The notes below the pieces were generated by a model, which ran no database searches, was not told where the DNA came from, and saw nothing but the letters and a program-made list of their open reading frames with translations. Position numbers and translations under genes: made by a program. Below are positions 45,340-58,257 of a stretch of 64,000 nt of DNA, in pieces (within the stretch, counting starts at the first letter, position 1; each line of letters opens with the position of its first letter). The stretch comes from Adiantum capillus-veneris (taxonomy: Eukaryota > Streptophyta > Polypodiopsida > Polypodiales > Pteridaceae), in assembly GCA_014529385.2 (NCBI GenBank), contig CM043954.1, positions 92,159,747-92,223,746 on the forward strand, given 5' to 3'.

Positions 45340-47978
45340 AAAGCGATTGCTAGTCTGTGTGTGGGGCAGTGAAGCGTTTTTCTACTCATAAATGCAAAAC
45401 CCCATATGATGTGTAGGAGTAGCTTTAGGTAAGTGATCTGATTATGATCTAGAGCTATTCATCACTGATTTATTTGCTGAAGTGCTTGTTTGCATTTAAA
45501 ATCACAAAAAAGTCTGACTTTGAGGGAAAAAATGCAATAAACAAGTTTCTGTTGATATTTTTTCATGACTGATTGGTGCAGAGCATATAAGAGGGCATGT
45601 GCAAGAGGTCTGTGTAGAAAATTGCAATTCTGTAAACTCAAACATCATACACATATGATGTCTCAAGAGGCATCTAGAGACCAAATTTGACAAATCAGAC
45701 TGTACCAAAGTGTTCAGAAGGGGGGTTTTACCCTAGGTCTACACTGAGACTAGAGTTTTGACCAACTCTTGATACCCAAAAAGCAAAAGATGGAGTGTTG
45801 AAAACAAAAAAAAGAGAACCTTGTGATTTTAAGCACATGTTTGCATGAAAATTGGTAAAAGTGCTTGAAAACCAGTGCTGGAGACTTAAGGATGCTAGTG
45901 AAGGAATTCTGGCAAAAAATTCATCAGCAAACATCATACGTGTATGATGTTTGAAGGGTGATTCCGGCAGCAAAAATGAACTTTTGACTTTACACCCCTA
46001 TTTTGCATGTTGTGTTGAGCACATACACCAAGTTTCACTTCAGTTGGGTATACAGACCGAGTTTTGAGGGGATTTTACTCTTTCAGGGGATTACCTTCTC
46101 AAAAAGTGGAGATTTTGTGCAGTTTTGATCTCCAAAATTTGTTGTAAACACATATTTAGGTTCTACATACCAAGGAGCACCTGTGGTAGAAACATAATTT
46201 CATTCAAACCACCTAGACATCATACACGTATGATGTCCTAGAGGCCATATGAGATCAAAAGACACATTTGAGTGCACCCTTGTGATCTAGAGCATTTACA
46301 AAGCATATAGGTCAAATTCCATTGAATTTGAAGCATTTCTGGACTTGTAAAGGCCATAAGACAGATCTAGGGAAAGTGAATGCTTGAATTGACCATAACT
46401 TGCACAAAAAGTGTTGAAACTCATTTTTGAAAGTTATTGTGGGTTACCAGTGTAGTGAGGGACCTCTGGAGTGAGTTTCACCTCATTCTGACTAGTTAGA
46501 CATCATATGCGATGATGTCTAAAGGGTAACTTTAGGGACCAAAGTTGAAATCAGAGCATACCAAGGTGTTAAGCACCATAAAACAAACTTATAGACCAAG
46601 TTTGGACCAATTTTGAGCACATAAACATCATACACGTATGATGTCTATGTCAAGATCTAAAAGTCCAATTGCACTTTCTTTGACCACATAGGAGGTTTGG
46701 AAATGACGTGTTAAGCGTGTTTGCAAAATTTCATCTCATTTTGACACATATCTTTGAATCTAAGGAGATTTTTGCAAGTCCAAGAAGGTAAAGATACAAA
46801 AGTAGTGGTTTTGAGCAATTTTGGCGTCCAAAATTTGATGTAATCACATATTCTTGTTGTATGTATCAAGGAGTACCTTGGGTAGAAATATAAGTGAAAT
46901 CTGAGCCAAAAGAAATCATACGTATATGATGTCTTAGAGGCCAAATCTAGGTCAAATCAGACATTTGAGTATACCATATTGTCCGAGAGCATAAAAGAAG
47001 TCCCTAGCCAAATTTCATAACAATTGGAGCACATTTGGGCTAAAAAGTGTCAAAAGATAGAAATTGGGCAAGATTCATGCTTGTATTGACCATAACTTGC
47101 ACAAAAAGTGTTAAAAATGAATTTTGAAAGTTACTGAGAGTTGCTTAATTTATAAAGATTCTTTGAGATAAAACTCACTTCATTCTGGCACAAAAGACAT
47201 CATACGCGTATGATGTCTCAAGCCCCAAATTTGAAGCCAAAACTTGCATATGAGCTTACAAAAGTGTTTTCCATCACAAGATAGGCCTAGAGACCAAGTT
47301 TCATTCAATTTGGATCACTTTTGGATTAGCTAACCTCCCTGGAAAGTTGCAAGCAACCAAACAAAAAAAGGAGTGATAGACCTAACTTAAAGTGTCAGAA
47401 TCACAAACTGAGACTTGGAGTGGTGGTTAGACTACATCAAGGAGAGTCTACAGTTCAAGTTTGGAGACATTATGAGTTAGGAGACATCACATGCGTATGA
47501 AGTCTCCAGGCACAAAGGACAAACAATAACTTTGACTAGTCAAAGAACTTTCTTCTGACCTGAGAATCCCAAATATCATTCCAAAACAAACACTTGTAAG
47601 TGGACCAAAGCATTCATTTAGTGATGACACTCTAAAATTACAAGAATTGACCTATAGGAAGATTGCAATAGAAGACTATTTTGGCCATAACTTGAGCTCT
47701 CGGTATCGGATTCAAAAACTTTTTTTCATCAAAACAAAGCTCAAGAGTAGCTCTACAAGATTCAATGTAATCCTTGAAAAACAATCGTTGGTGAATGCTC
47801 AAAAAACATCGTTTAAGGCCTCAAAATTCATCCAAAAGTTGGGGGTGTCTAAAAGTGACAATTTGAGAGAATTGTGCGCGGTTTTGGACATAATTTTGAC
47901 TTTTCCCTGACCAAAGCCCTTGAACACATTTATATAAGTCTTCTTACATCAAGCTAAAGCTATTAAGCCCAAAGATCA
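45340..47978 (+). other. Element 2 leader with eight decayed palindromes
   Basis: Homology to the young leader begins around ATTATGATCTAGAGCTAT (about 45437). No gene. Palindromes lie at 45641, 45931, 46215, 46498, 46623, 46911, 47195 (perfect) and 47483. The leader is over twice as long as the young one because it holds more repeat units. Confidence 0.75.
45641..47506. repeat. Palindrome cluster 3 (eight copies)
   Basis: Same half-site AGACATCATACG as in the young element, with one to a few mismatches each. Start-to-start spacings are about 290, 284, 283, 125, 288, 284 and 288 bases. Confidence 0.9.
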
Positions 47979-49611
47979 TGTCTACTCTAGTTTCAAACTC
48001 AGCCTATACAAGCTTAGGGATCCCAAGGATAAAGGAGCATTGCCCGTAATGTATCTTCCAAACAACTGATAAAGACCAATCTTGTTGAGAGATTTTGGAT
48101 GAGAGATCACGAGAGTGACACGAGAGTGAAGGAATGTATAGATACATTGACGGCAGTGAGGTTGACCTGTATAGATGCTCAAAGCCATACCCAGTAGAGC
48201 AGACGGATTATAAGCTCTTATATGTCTATACATACAGAGGTGACTGTTAATGGAAATCTATAACTGTTGATAAGTATGGACGAGAATACAGACCTGCAAA
48301 AAGCACAAATCCATGGACTGCATTCAAAATAGGTGGATATTTGATCAATGAAGGACCACAAATTCCCCACCAAACATGAGAATTCCTACGAGAATTCCAA
48401 AGAGGGAGCCACCCAGATTCCCTTCTAGAACGATAACGAGAGATGAAATGATCATAGAGATGGAAGACATGCCTCCTCAAGTGAATCTCCCTAATTGACC
48501 AATCTCCAAGAGAACGAATAAACCCTTCGAAGAAGAACCTAGCCATAGTAGAAGGCTTGAAGTGAGAGAAGGATTGTGAGAGTCTATGGTTAGATTTGTA
48601 GACAATCAGCGAGTTAGATTGTCCCAAGTCCACAAATGGATAAACAAGAAATGCTCCAGAGATAAAGATCCGAGAGATCACGTAGTAATTTTTAGAAGAG
48701 TAATTAGAGTAGAGGAAGTTTTGGATTTTGCGACACAGTTTGCGGAATTTGGACCGACTCTGGAAGATGATGCAGCTTTATGGTTTGACTCAGTGGAAAA
48801 ACAAGATTTTGAGACTCTAGATTAACTCTTTGGAGAATTCTCACAAAAAAAGGCATAGCTCACAATACGGATTCACAAATCCACATATTCAAGCAAAAAG
48901 AGGGTGGATCAATACGCAAAGCGGTATTACAACTCAAGAGATATGTCAAGCTTTGTCCAAGAGTGGAACTACCTACAAAGGCATGATTGATGCTAACCTT
49001 TATCCAATGAATGAGATATGGGTCTTCAGAAGGATTTGCATATGATAAGGAGCTTGACGCTAAAAAAATTCATCAAAGAAGCTCTTTATGTAGTGGATAA
49101 CTATGAGGAATATAAAGAAAAGTGTTGTAAGAGTCAAGAGGATGACACATCCTCTCAACACAGTGATTCACACATGATTGAGTCCATTGCAAACCCAACG
49201 ACGCCTATCGATCAAGAAAAGTTCATTGAGATGAAATGGTCAAGATGTTAACTCCTCTTGTAGAGTCTAAGCCAAGGGAGCCTAAGTGGTGAAAAATTGA
49301 GAGAAATTGGACAAACCATACGACAAAAGAGTGTTACTATAGCAAGGAATATGATAGGGAGAGGTATGATTCTAGTAGCACACCTACTCCACCTAGATAC
49401 ACAATGGGGAATGTGCCAGGTCCAGTAGGGGTTTCAAGGCCACAACCTGTCTTAGAGCAACAACCTCCATTGCTAGGTGCTAAAATGCCTATAGACATGA
49501 GATACACACTGATGATGTAAGCATCTAATAAACAAGCGCTAGTACCAACTACCATGTATTATGACAACCAAAGCGGGTAGTGCCCTTCAAAGCGACAGAA
49601 GATGAGAGAAA
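47979..49611 (+). pseudogene. Element 2 gag, first part
   Basis: Broken frames match the young gag: DLYRCSKPYPVEQTDYKLLY and TVDKYGREYRPA in the N-terminal domain, VVIFRRVIRVEEVLDFATQF and LEDDAALWFDS in the gag core, then FIKEALYVVDNYEEYKEK. The sequence fades near 49611, about where the copy is interrupted by element B. The part corresponding to about 17060-17590 of the young element is missing. Confidence 0.75.
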
Positions 49612-49686
49612 CACATGGAGTGGTGAGGCCGGTACAACCTCCATCCCCTGCATCTTGACTTGAAGAAAGAAGTTATGATATGATAT

Positions 49687-50851
49687 CCAAGGGTGTTGGT
49701 ATAGGCTCTCAACTTCTCAACAAGCTTGGAGAAGAAGATGGAGTTCTTCCACTTTGACCAAGTGACAAAATGCTTGAAAAATGAGTGTGTGAGAGAGTGT
49801 ATACCCCAAGCACACCCCTTGCTTGATTTGGTCGACCCCTCCTTGTAATTCAAGCTTGAAGCTCATTGGACCCCTCTAAGCCTAGCCAATCACATACATA
49901 ATTCATTTCAAGCAATGTGGGTAGCATTAGGACAAGTGTCCTCCTTACCTCTTTGAGAGAGAGAACTTGAAAATATCTAGATATTTGTTGAATTGAACTA
50001 GAAGCTCATTGGACCAACCAATAGGATTCAAGCACACCATGTGGCTAAGCATAGGGAGAGCCTGACATGTGTCCATGTGCCCCTTGAGAAAAGGGATGCC
50101 CTTTGGGTGAGTGGGAGGTTAAGTCAAATATTCCCCTAACGTTGGGGCTTTCCCCCTCCTTTGTAGGGTCTCTTTCTGACTCAAGCACCTTACCCGGCAT
50201 GCATGGGAAGCTTTTCAAGAACCTTCCTCATCAAGCATGGCAAGCACCTTCCTCATCAAGCATGACAAGCACCTCAAGCACCTTAGTGAGCAAGCACGAC
50301 AAGCACCTTAGTGAGAAAGCACAAAAAGCACCTCAAGCACCTTACTCATCAAGCATGACAAGCACCTTACTCATCAAGCATGACAAGCACCTCAATCACC
50401 TTAGTCACCAAGCATGACAAGCACCTGAAGCTTGGGCCGAGTTTCCACCTCAAGCACAACCCTAGCTTGCCTAAGGTATAAGGTCTTTCAACACTAACCT
50501 TTGGAGGTCTTTAATGAAGCTAACCCTAAGGTCTTTTAAGCTCCATTAGATGCACGTTTCTTTTTGATAGACTACCTCCTTTTGTACCTCTATTGGGATG
50601 TAACCATCTCTCCTCTTGGTCCTCTACTGAGATAAGTCTAGAAGCACTTATTGCACATTTCTCTTTGGTAGACAATCTCCTTTTGGACCCCTATTGAGAT
50701 GTAACCATCTCTCCTTTTGGTCCCTTACTGAGATAGGTCTAGAAGTGCATGTCTCTATTCTAACTCTTGTTCTCGTTTATTCTCCCACATCAAATGATCA
50801 GTTTAAAATGAGAAAATCATTTGGATTAGCTAGATATTAGATTTTATGACA
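49687..50851 (-). repeat. 3' LTR of element B, truncated, with minisatellites
   Basis: About 1.16 kb matching 57069-58247. One minisatellite of AAGCACCTCAAGCACCTTA-like units lies at about 50200-50430. A second, with units containing TTGAGATGTAACCATCTC, lies at about 50560-50740. A purine-rich AAGAGAGAGGTAA on the minus strand at 50852 is the likely polypurine tract. Confidence 0.8.
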
Positions 50852-51172
50852 TTACCTCTCTCTTGAAATCATAGTCATCCTCGACTATGAGGTAGAGAAG
50901 ATAAAGCCTAGTCATTAGTCCATGTTTCTTAGTGGGTAGAGGATCCCTTTTTACCCTACAACATCATTCTAGAATGGATGACTAATCCATTTGGTGCTTG
51001 GGAGGCTTAACTGCCACAAGCATGTCTGCTCTTTAGTCTGTATCATACTTCCAAAGTAGAGTGACAAGTTCTACTTGGTGTTTGGGAGACGTATCACATT
51101 GGACCTCAAATGGCTCTGGGAGATCTGAAAGGCTATGGAGGGTGTGGGAAGCAATGGCTGCTTCAATCTTGC

Positions 51173-51174
<2 letters not shown>

Positions 51175-51239
<65 letters not shown>
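51175..51239. repeat. (GA)n in the left LTR of the gag-only element
   Basis: About 32 GA units inside the LTR, between CTTGCAGAA and TAGTCGATAC. Confidence 0.95.
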
Positions 51240-51242
<3 letters not shown>

Positions 51243-51698
51243 TCGATACACAGAGGAGTAAAAAGAACACACTTATTTCTGTTGATCGACTGCTTATAAA
51301 GTTAACCCTATAAAGGCAAAAATTGCCATGCATGACTTAACTTGCAACTGGACTTTCCTGCATGCTTTAGGAGACTGTGCCCACAAGCTAGACAACTTGC
51401 CTACCCAACAAAACCCCCCTCAAGCCCAAACTACTGACAATAAACTCGAGAAAGACATACCATGGTAGAGTTCATTCACCTGAAACCATGAGTAGAAGAC
51501 CCCCCCTTGACTATAGCATAGGTGTGTATGCGTACTTCCCTCAAATAACTATCAGCGTGAGACATACCAAAACTCAACCAAACAACAAAGGGTGGTCTTA
51601 CTATTTTATTTTATGGCAGTGTCTGTAGCCCATACAATTATTGAGAAATAACTGACATAACAAAAATATGATTGCTGCGTCCACATATAGCACAAGGT

Positions 51699-52061
51699 CT
51701 AGTGCTGGTAGTAGACCTGGTGGAATTGGCAGTTGAAGTGCAACCACGGGCTACATATGAAGTTGGTACAAAAGAGCTTATTCGTGGTACTCGTTTTTCT
51801 TCTTCCAAAAGCTTGTTCGTCTTTCCTCTGTTGCTCGGCAGATAATACCCTTGTAACTGCAGCGGATGTGCCAGATTCGTCGACTGCGAGAGGCTTGACC
51901 ACGTTCCATAGGTTTTTCCACATCAAATAGCCTTTAACTTTGATCTGCCAAGTGTGGAAACCGGTCCCGTTGTATTTGTTGACTTTCGATGCCATGTTGA
52001 GGTATTTAAAGTAAAAGAAGGTGAAGGTTCGGTCAGATTTAACTTGTAGCAGAAATTCCAA
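51699..52061 (-). CDS. Copia-type gag of the gag-only element
   Basis: Starting at the internal methionine (MASKVNKYNGTGFHTWQIKV, about 51996), the frame encodes the start of a plant Copia gag (KGYLMWKNLWNVVKP is the conserved helix). It continues through an acidic, Gln-rich stretch to a stop at 51699, about 100 codons later. Upstream in-frame codons are probably leader. No zinc knuckle, protease, RT or integrase follows in the remaining ~290 bases before the 3' LTR. The protein may be truncated or a true minimal gag able to join particles made by a full Copia element. Confidence 0.65.
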   Translation of the reverse strand: MEFLLQVKSDRTFTFFYFKYLNMASKVNKYNGTGFHTWQIKVKGYLMWKNLWNVVKPLAVDESGTSAAVTRVLSAEQQRKDEQAFGRRKTSTTNKLFCTNFICSPWLHFNCQFHQVYYQH

Positions 52062-52617
52062 TCAACTTTTGATGTTCCGAAGCAAAGGTGTTGAAGCTTT
52101 AAAATGTGACTAATACTGTATGTCAATTTACTATTTTGAGTTCGTCACCAACATGATCAAATATTGAGCGCACCATAACTGAACACTGAGCACAGCTTGC
52201 AAGAAGTGTAGCATAACGGATTTTGCGAGGGTGGGAATGCTCACTGGCTTAGGGAGTTTGGACCAAAAAAGGGTGGACACTTGATTTTTAATGTGAAAAT
52301 CAATCAAAAGAAAAATAACTTTGTAACACAGCGATGGTGCAGACTGTCGAAGACCAAGGCATGCTCAAGGCAACCCGTACAGACCGAATTGGCAGTTGGT
52401 CAAGAGACGATATGTCTCCAGCAAGCCTGGGAAAATTCGATGATGCCGGTGTTGCTCGGTTTCTTGCAGGTCGATAACGAATGCTTCCCTTCTCTAAGAG
52501 GCTGTACCTGCATAGATTTTATTGAGACTGAAGCCGAGAACCAAAGCTTTGATACCATCTGAAAGGCTATGGAGGGTGTAGGTGGGAAGCCATGGCTGCT
52601 CCAATCTTGCAGAAGAG

Positions 52618-52748
<131 letters not shown>

Positions 52749-53002
52749 TCGATACACAGAGGAAAAAAAAGAACACGCTTGTTTTTGTTGATTGATTGCT
52801 TGTAAAGTCAACCCTACATATAAAGGCAAAAATTGCCATGCATGACTTAACTTGCAACTAGACTATCCTGCATGCTTTAGGAGACTTTGCCCATGAGCTA
52901 GACAAACCTGGGCTTGCATACCCAACAAGATCTGGTAGTGTGAACACAAGTTGAGAGATAAGCTTCTCAAAAGCTTCTTGCACTTTTGCACTCCGTGAAT
53001 AC

Positions 53003-53554
53003 TTAACATTCTTTTTTGTTAAGTGCTATTAGCAAGAATTTTTCTATGAAGTATCTATAATATGCACATATATCTATAAAGCTTTGTACCTCCTGTAGAT
53101 TCCTTGGATTAGGCCATCCTTTTATTACCTCTAACTTTGTTGGATCCATACGGGTGCCATCTTTAGAGATAATGTCACCTAAATATTGAATATCTTGTAG
53201 GAAAAATTCACTTTTCTTTTGATTAATGAAAATATTATTCTTCCTCACAACTTGAAAGATTACCTGAAGGTGTCGCTTGTACTCCTCAAGAGAATTTGAG
53301 TGGCCTGAAGAGTTTTGTCCATCATGAGTTTGAATGCAGTTGGAGCATTTGTCAGGAAAAAACTTGTAATCAAATAGATCTTCTACCCACGGCATGGGAA
53401 ATCTTTTTTTTATAGTGATCTTATTTAGTGCGCTATAGTCAACACACATGTGATATGTGCCATTTTTCTTTTGCACTAAAAGTACTGATAAACAAAATGG
53501 AAAGGAGCTAGGCCTCACCATCCCTTTTTCCACCAATTTTTGCACTTGCCTCAT
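53003..53554 (-). pseudogene. Element B reverse transcriptase remnant
   Basis: Leftward frame with Gypsy RT blocks: VEKGMVRPSSFPF, VDYSALNKITIKKRFPMPWV, then NNIFINQKKSEF, IQYLGDIISKDGTRMDPTKL and INVQSF-like YYRYFIEKF. The catalytic YVDD segment in the middle has been lost by a deletion (FDYKFFPDKC is joined to HSNSLEEYKRHL). RNase H and integrase do not follow. The element could not replicate by itself. Confidence 0.8.
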
Positions 53555-53589
53555 GATCTCCTCTTGTTGAGCTTGTGAAACTCAATAAG

Positions 53590-54228
53590 GAGGTTTATTA
53601 GGCAGTGAGCTTCCTAGTAGGAGCTCTATTGCATGGTCATCATCCCTCGTTTTAGAGGTAGCTCACTAGGGATGTCATAAAAAAAAACATCTTGGAATCC
53701 ATTTAGGAAATTAGACAACTCTAATTCCTCTTGATTTCCTTTATTGCTACTTGCGAAAACATTAGAATCATTTACAAATTCTCTAATAAAAATCATATAC
53801 ACAAAAGTAGAGCTTTTCATGGACTTATAAAAAACAAGCATATTTATCAGGGATATGGTGTTCCCCGACTCATTAGCATCTATATACATGCTCTTTTCCC
53901 TATAGGTGAAGTAGATTCTTCTTTAAGGGAACTTTATGTTGGAAGACATGCGGTTGAACCATGCTGCCCCAACAACAATAACATCCTCATGTTTGAAAGG
54001 GGTGATAAAGAAATCCTCTTTGTCCAAATAGATTTGGACTTAAAGACTCAATTTTCCAATTAAGGGAGTAATTGAGATGTCTTGTCCCTTGATAGCTACA
54101 TTGGCTTTCAATGCATCTCCCATCTCGTGGGCTTGTATGCCTAGCTTGGTGGTCAACTCCGTGGATATGAAGTTGTGAGTTGAACCATGGTCAACTCACA
54201 ACTTGTCCCTTGATAACTCCATTGGATT
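53590..54228 (-). pseudogene. Element B protease-RT linker, with tandem duplication
   Basis: Broken frames contain ELELSNFLNGFQDVFFYDIP followed by SELPLKRG (53889-53626), the normal Gypsy linker before RT. A ~110-bp segment is tandemly duplicated at 54081-54190 and 54202-54313, which repeats the part encoding TTKLGIQTHEMG-like protease sequence. Confidence 0.65.
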
Positions 54229-54900
54229 TCAATGCATCTCTCCCATCTCGTGGGTTTGTATGCCTAGCTTGGTGGTCAACTCCGTGGATATGAAGTTTTG
54301 AGCTGAACCAGGGTCAAAAAAAATAAAGGCATCATGCTCTTGTATCTTTTCCCAAGCATAGGAAATGAGAAATCCTTGGCAATGACCATCCTCTTTTGGA
54401 GCTTCAACCATAGAGGCTCTAAGCGGCTCATTGCACACATTTCTTTGGGGGCAAGCACGATAGGCTTGTCCTTTCTCCCCGCACTTGAAGCACCGATTAT
54501 CTTTGCAATACCGCTCTAGCTCCTGGAGAGAAAGTCGATTCTTGCCTTTGTAGACTCTTTTCTCCTTAGCTTTATTGTTGTTGATAGAGTTGCCTTGGGA
54601 AGAATTTTGAGCATCGTTCTTCTGCTTTGCTTCATTTTGATCTTTGTTTTCCATGGGCTTGGCATTCCTTTTAGCCCTTGCTGGAAATTGATGCGCAAAG
54701 TAACCAAATAGAGTGGTGGAGTACTTTTGTGATAGAACCAGGCCGTTGGGAGTTGACTTGGAAATTTCTTGAGGTAATCCCCCACATAATTGTTGCTTTT
54801 TCTTCGCAAAGTCTATTTTTTGAAAGAAAGTAGCCTTGAGATGTAAATCCCAAAACTTGTCCACATATTTGTGGATAGACTCATGGGGGAGAAGCTTCAA
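54229..54900 (-). pseudogene. Element B gag C-terminus, zinc knuckle and protease start
   Basis: The leftward frame opens with gag (KLLPHESIHKYVDKFWDLHL), followed by a basic stretch and a zinc knuckle CFKCGEKGQAYRAC in which the usual His is Gln. Next comes a protease start, FFDPGSAQNFISTEL, where DSGS would be expected. The two substitutions suggest a decayed copy. Confidence 0.8.
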
Positions 54901-55272
54901 ACTCCACCATTTGGTAAGAACTTTGTCCTTTGCATCGCTTGATGACTAAGATGCTTGAGGCTCTTGTCGTGCTTGCCGACTAGGGAGCCTGAGGTGCTTG
55001 TGGGAACACTACCCAGGCTTGAGATGCTTTGTCATACTGGATGACTAAGGTTCTTGGGGCTAAGGTGTATAAAAAGTCAAATCCATCCCTACAAGAGAGG
55101 GAGCGAGCCCTAAAGCTAGGGGGATGAGAGAGAACACACACACCCTCACACAAGGCAAGGTTGATACAAAGAAAGAAAAAGGGACACTTGTCAAGATCCT
55201 TCTCATGTTGCCCTCATGGTGTGCCTAAAGCCTATTGGTTGGCCTTGCAAGGAATTGCTCCATGATGGAAAT

Positions 55273-56041
55273 TCATAGAGTTTTCCATGTCTTTGGGGCT
55301 TTGCCATTGCCACGAAGGCTAGCCCACCATTGACGATCAGATTTTTGGAAGTGCATAGCTACATGATGTAGCTTGGAGGACTCCGTGAAGGCCTCGTCTC
55401 CAAAGGCCACATCAAATTGTTCGATGAAGGCCAATACTTTGTCAGTAGCACCAAAGGTGCCATCATAGGTGAAAAGAAATACTCTTTCCTCTCTCTTTGA
55501 ACTTCTTGAGATTTTGGGACCTTTGCCATGCAGGGTAAGATTTGCGATGTCCTCCCCTCTTGTATTCTCTAGGAGAATAGCTATTGCTTTCATCGGAAGA
55601 GGAGGAATGTGAAGAAGAGGGTGACCTCTTTCTTACCATTTTCTTCCTTTGTTTCCTCTCTTCCCTTTTGGAGTGACCAGGAGAAGGACTGTGGGTTGAC
55701 TGTTTCCTCTTGGGAGGAGTTGGCGATCGTCTAGACCACCGTCTTCATGGAGCCACATCTTTAGAGGAACTTAGGGATTCGTTACTTTCTCACTCCTTGG
55801 ATTCATCCTCTCGTATGGGACAGAGTCTTCTTTTGCGAGTCTCATCAAGAGGCCTCCTAAGCTCTCTCTCCTCTTGGAGAGGAAGGAAAATCCCATAAGC
55901 ACAAAGTTGTCGTTGAGTAACTTCGGCTTGCAAAGCAGGGTTGCCCATAGCTTGTTGCAACCTAGTAACAAGATAACTAACAAACATGGGGGCATCATCA
56001 TTAGCACCTTTATGTAAAAAATCAAAGTTATCAATGTTCAT
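55273..56041 (-). pseudogene. Element B gag N-terminus and core
   Basis: The start at 56041 (MNIDNFDFLHKGANDDAP) is about 400 bases after the primer site. After several frame changes the gag core appears at 55593-55273: FLFTYDGTFGATDKVLAF, IEQFDVAFGDEAF, KLHHVAMHFQKSDRQWWASL and NGKAPKTWKTL. This is characteristic of plant Ty3/Gypsy gag. A ~280-base gap before the next gag block (54900) holds low-complexity sequence resembling the LTR minisatellite. Confidence 0.8.
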
Positions 56042-56466
56042 TCTACTCTCTTAGTTATTGTCAACCATAATAATTAAACTTATGTATAAAATTACTTTGT
56101 GCTTTGGTACCCTCAAAAGCCTTAGTCGCTACTCGTCTTTATCTTTGAAAATAAGTTCTCAAGCAGCCACACATGTGGTGTCGACAATGTTGATTGCAAA
56201 GACTAGTGGAGAGAGTCTAACATTGCTTGGTTGATTATAGTTCTTGTTGAGCTTGCTAGTAGCTCAATAATGGTTAATCCAAAGGCAGCCTCCATTATTA
56301 AGACTATAGTTCCCAACGGTGTACCTCGAACTAAGTCCTTCTCAACCAAGATAATAGATCCCTGTCCCACTTACCCTATTGCAATAAACATGCCCAACCT
56401 TTCATGAACAACTCAAGGACCTCTCTTCTTAAGCAAGAAAAGAGAAACCAATAGCTCTGATACCAA

Positions 56467-58247
56467 TGTAATGGAAATGGTCTATGAACTTTGAGAATAG
56501 CGGAATTAGGAGAATTAAAGAGAGCATTTTTGTGAGGCTACTTTGAGAACATAGAGGGTGAAATTAATAAGTGGTAGAAACATAACCATTATAATTAATT
56601 AACTTGGCATGAAAGATACTTTTGCAAGAGGGAGAATTAGAGAACTTGAAAACAATTGAGGACCAAATTTATGTGGAGTCGGGTCCCCCTCCAATAGACT
56701 TTTGTATCATAGATTCTCCCATAAAGAGAGACTTGGTATAATACAATGTTTGTGTTTCTTGTGACCTTGGTGATGCTATGAAGATGGAAAGCTTCGTGCA
56801 TCACTAGAATAACATAAAATTTGTAAAAGCATTAACCATCCCCAGCCTCGGTCCCAAGGCCTCAAACACCTTCAAAGGTGGAGAGAGCTAGCGGGGAATG
56901 AGGTAGGAAGAGGAAGAAGAAACATTCATAGGAGAAAGAAATAGTTCCTCACTTATCATCACTCTTCTTGCTAGCATACATAATAGCATAGCAATGAAGA
57001 TGGAGAAGATGGCAAGCTTAAGCATTGAAGAATGGCTCTTGGTTGGATTTTCATTCCATGGCCAAGAGTGTTGGTGTAGGCTCTCAACTTCTCAACAAGC
57101 TTGGAGAAGAAGATAAAGTTCTTCCACTTTCACCAAGTGAGAGAATGCTTGAAAAATGAGTGTGTGAGAGAGTGTATACCCCCAAGCCCACCCCTTGCTT
57201 GCTTTGGTCGACCCCTCCTTGTAGCTCAAGCTTGAAGCTCATTGGAGCCCTCTAAGTATAGCCAATCACATGCATAATGCATTTCAAGTAACATGGGTAG
57301 CATTATGACAAGTGTCCTCCTTACCTCTTTGAGAGAGAGAACTTGAAAATATCTAGATATTTGTTGAATTGAACTAGAAGCTCATTGGACCCTCTTTGGC
57401 CCAGCCAATAGGATTCAAGCACACCATGTGGCTAAGCATAGGGAGAGCCTGACATGTGTCCATGTGCCCCTTGAGAAAGGGGGTTCCCTTTGGGTGAGTG
57501 GGAGGTTAAGTCAAAGATTCCCCTAACGTTGGGGCTTTCCCCCTCCTTTCTAGGGTCTCTTTTTGACTCAAGCACCTTACCCCCCATGCATGGGAAGCTT
57601 CTCAAACACCTCAAGCACCTTAGTCAGCAAGCACGACAAACACCTTAGTCAGCAAGCACAAAAAGCACCTCAAGCACCTTACTCATCAAGCATGACAAGC
57701 ACCTCAATAACCTTAGTCACTAAGCATGACAAGCACCTCAAGCTTGGGCTGGGTTCCCACCTCAAGCACAACCCTAGCTTACCTAAGGTCTAAGGACTTT
57801 TAAAAATAAACTTTGGAGGTCTTTAATGAGCTAATCCTAAGGTATTTTAAGCTCCATTAGATGCACCTTCTTGTTTGATAGACTACCTCCTTTTGGACCC
57901 CTATTGAGATGTAACCATCTCTCCTCTTGGTCCCATGTGGAGATAAGTCTAAAAGCACTTATTGCACATTGTTCTTTGGTAGACAATCTCCTTTTAGACC
58001 CCTATTGAGATGTAGCCATCTCTCCTTTTGGTCCCCTACTGAGATGTAAACATCTCTCCTTTGGTAGAAAATCTCCTTTTGGACCCCTATTGAGATGTAA
58101 CCATCTCTCCTTTTGGTCCCCTGCTGAGATATGTCTAGAAGCACATATCTCTATTCTAGCTCTTGTTCCCTTTTATTCTCCCATATTAAATAATCAATTT
58201 AATATTAGAAAATCATTTGGGCTAGCTAGATATTAGATTTTATGACA
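56467..58247 (-). repeat. 5' LTR of element B (about 1.78 kb)
   Basis: Minus-strand start TGTCATAAAATC at 58247, end TTACA at 56467, followed by the Met-type primer site (56454-56465). It contains both minisatellites seen in the other LTR (57590-57740 and 57870-58140). It also contains, at 56651-56925, a segment that recurs at 62207-62490. Confidence 0.7.
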
Positions 58248-58257
58248 TACGTAGACG

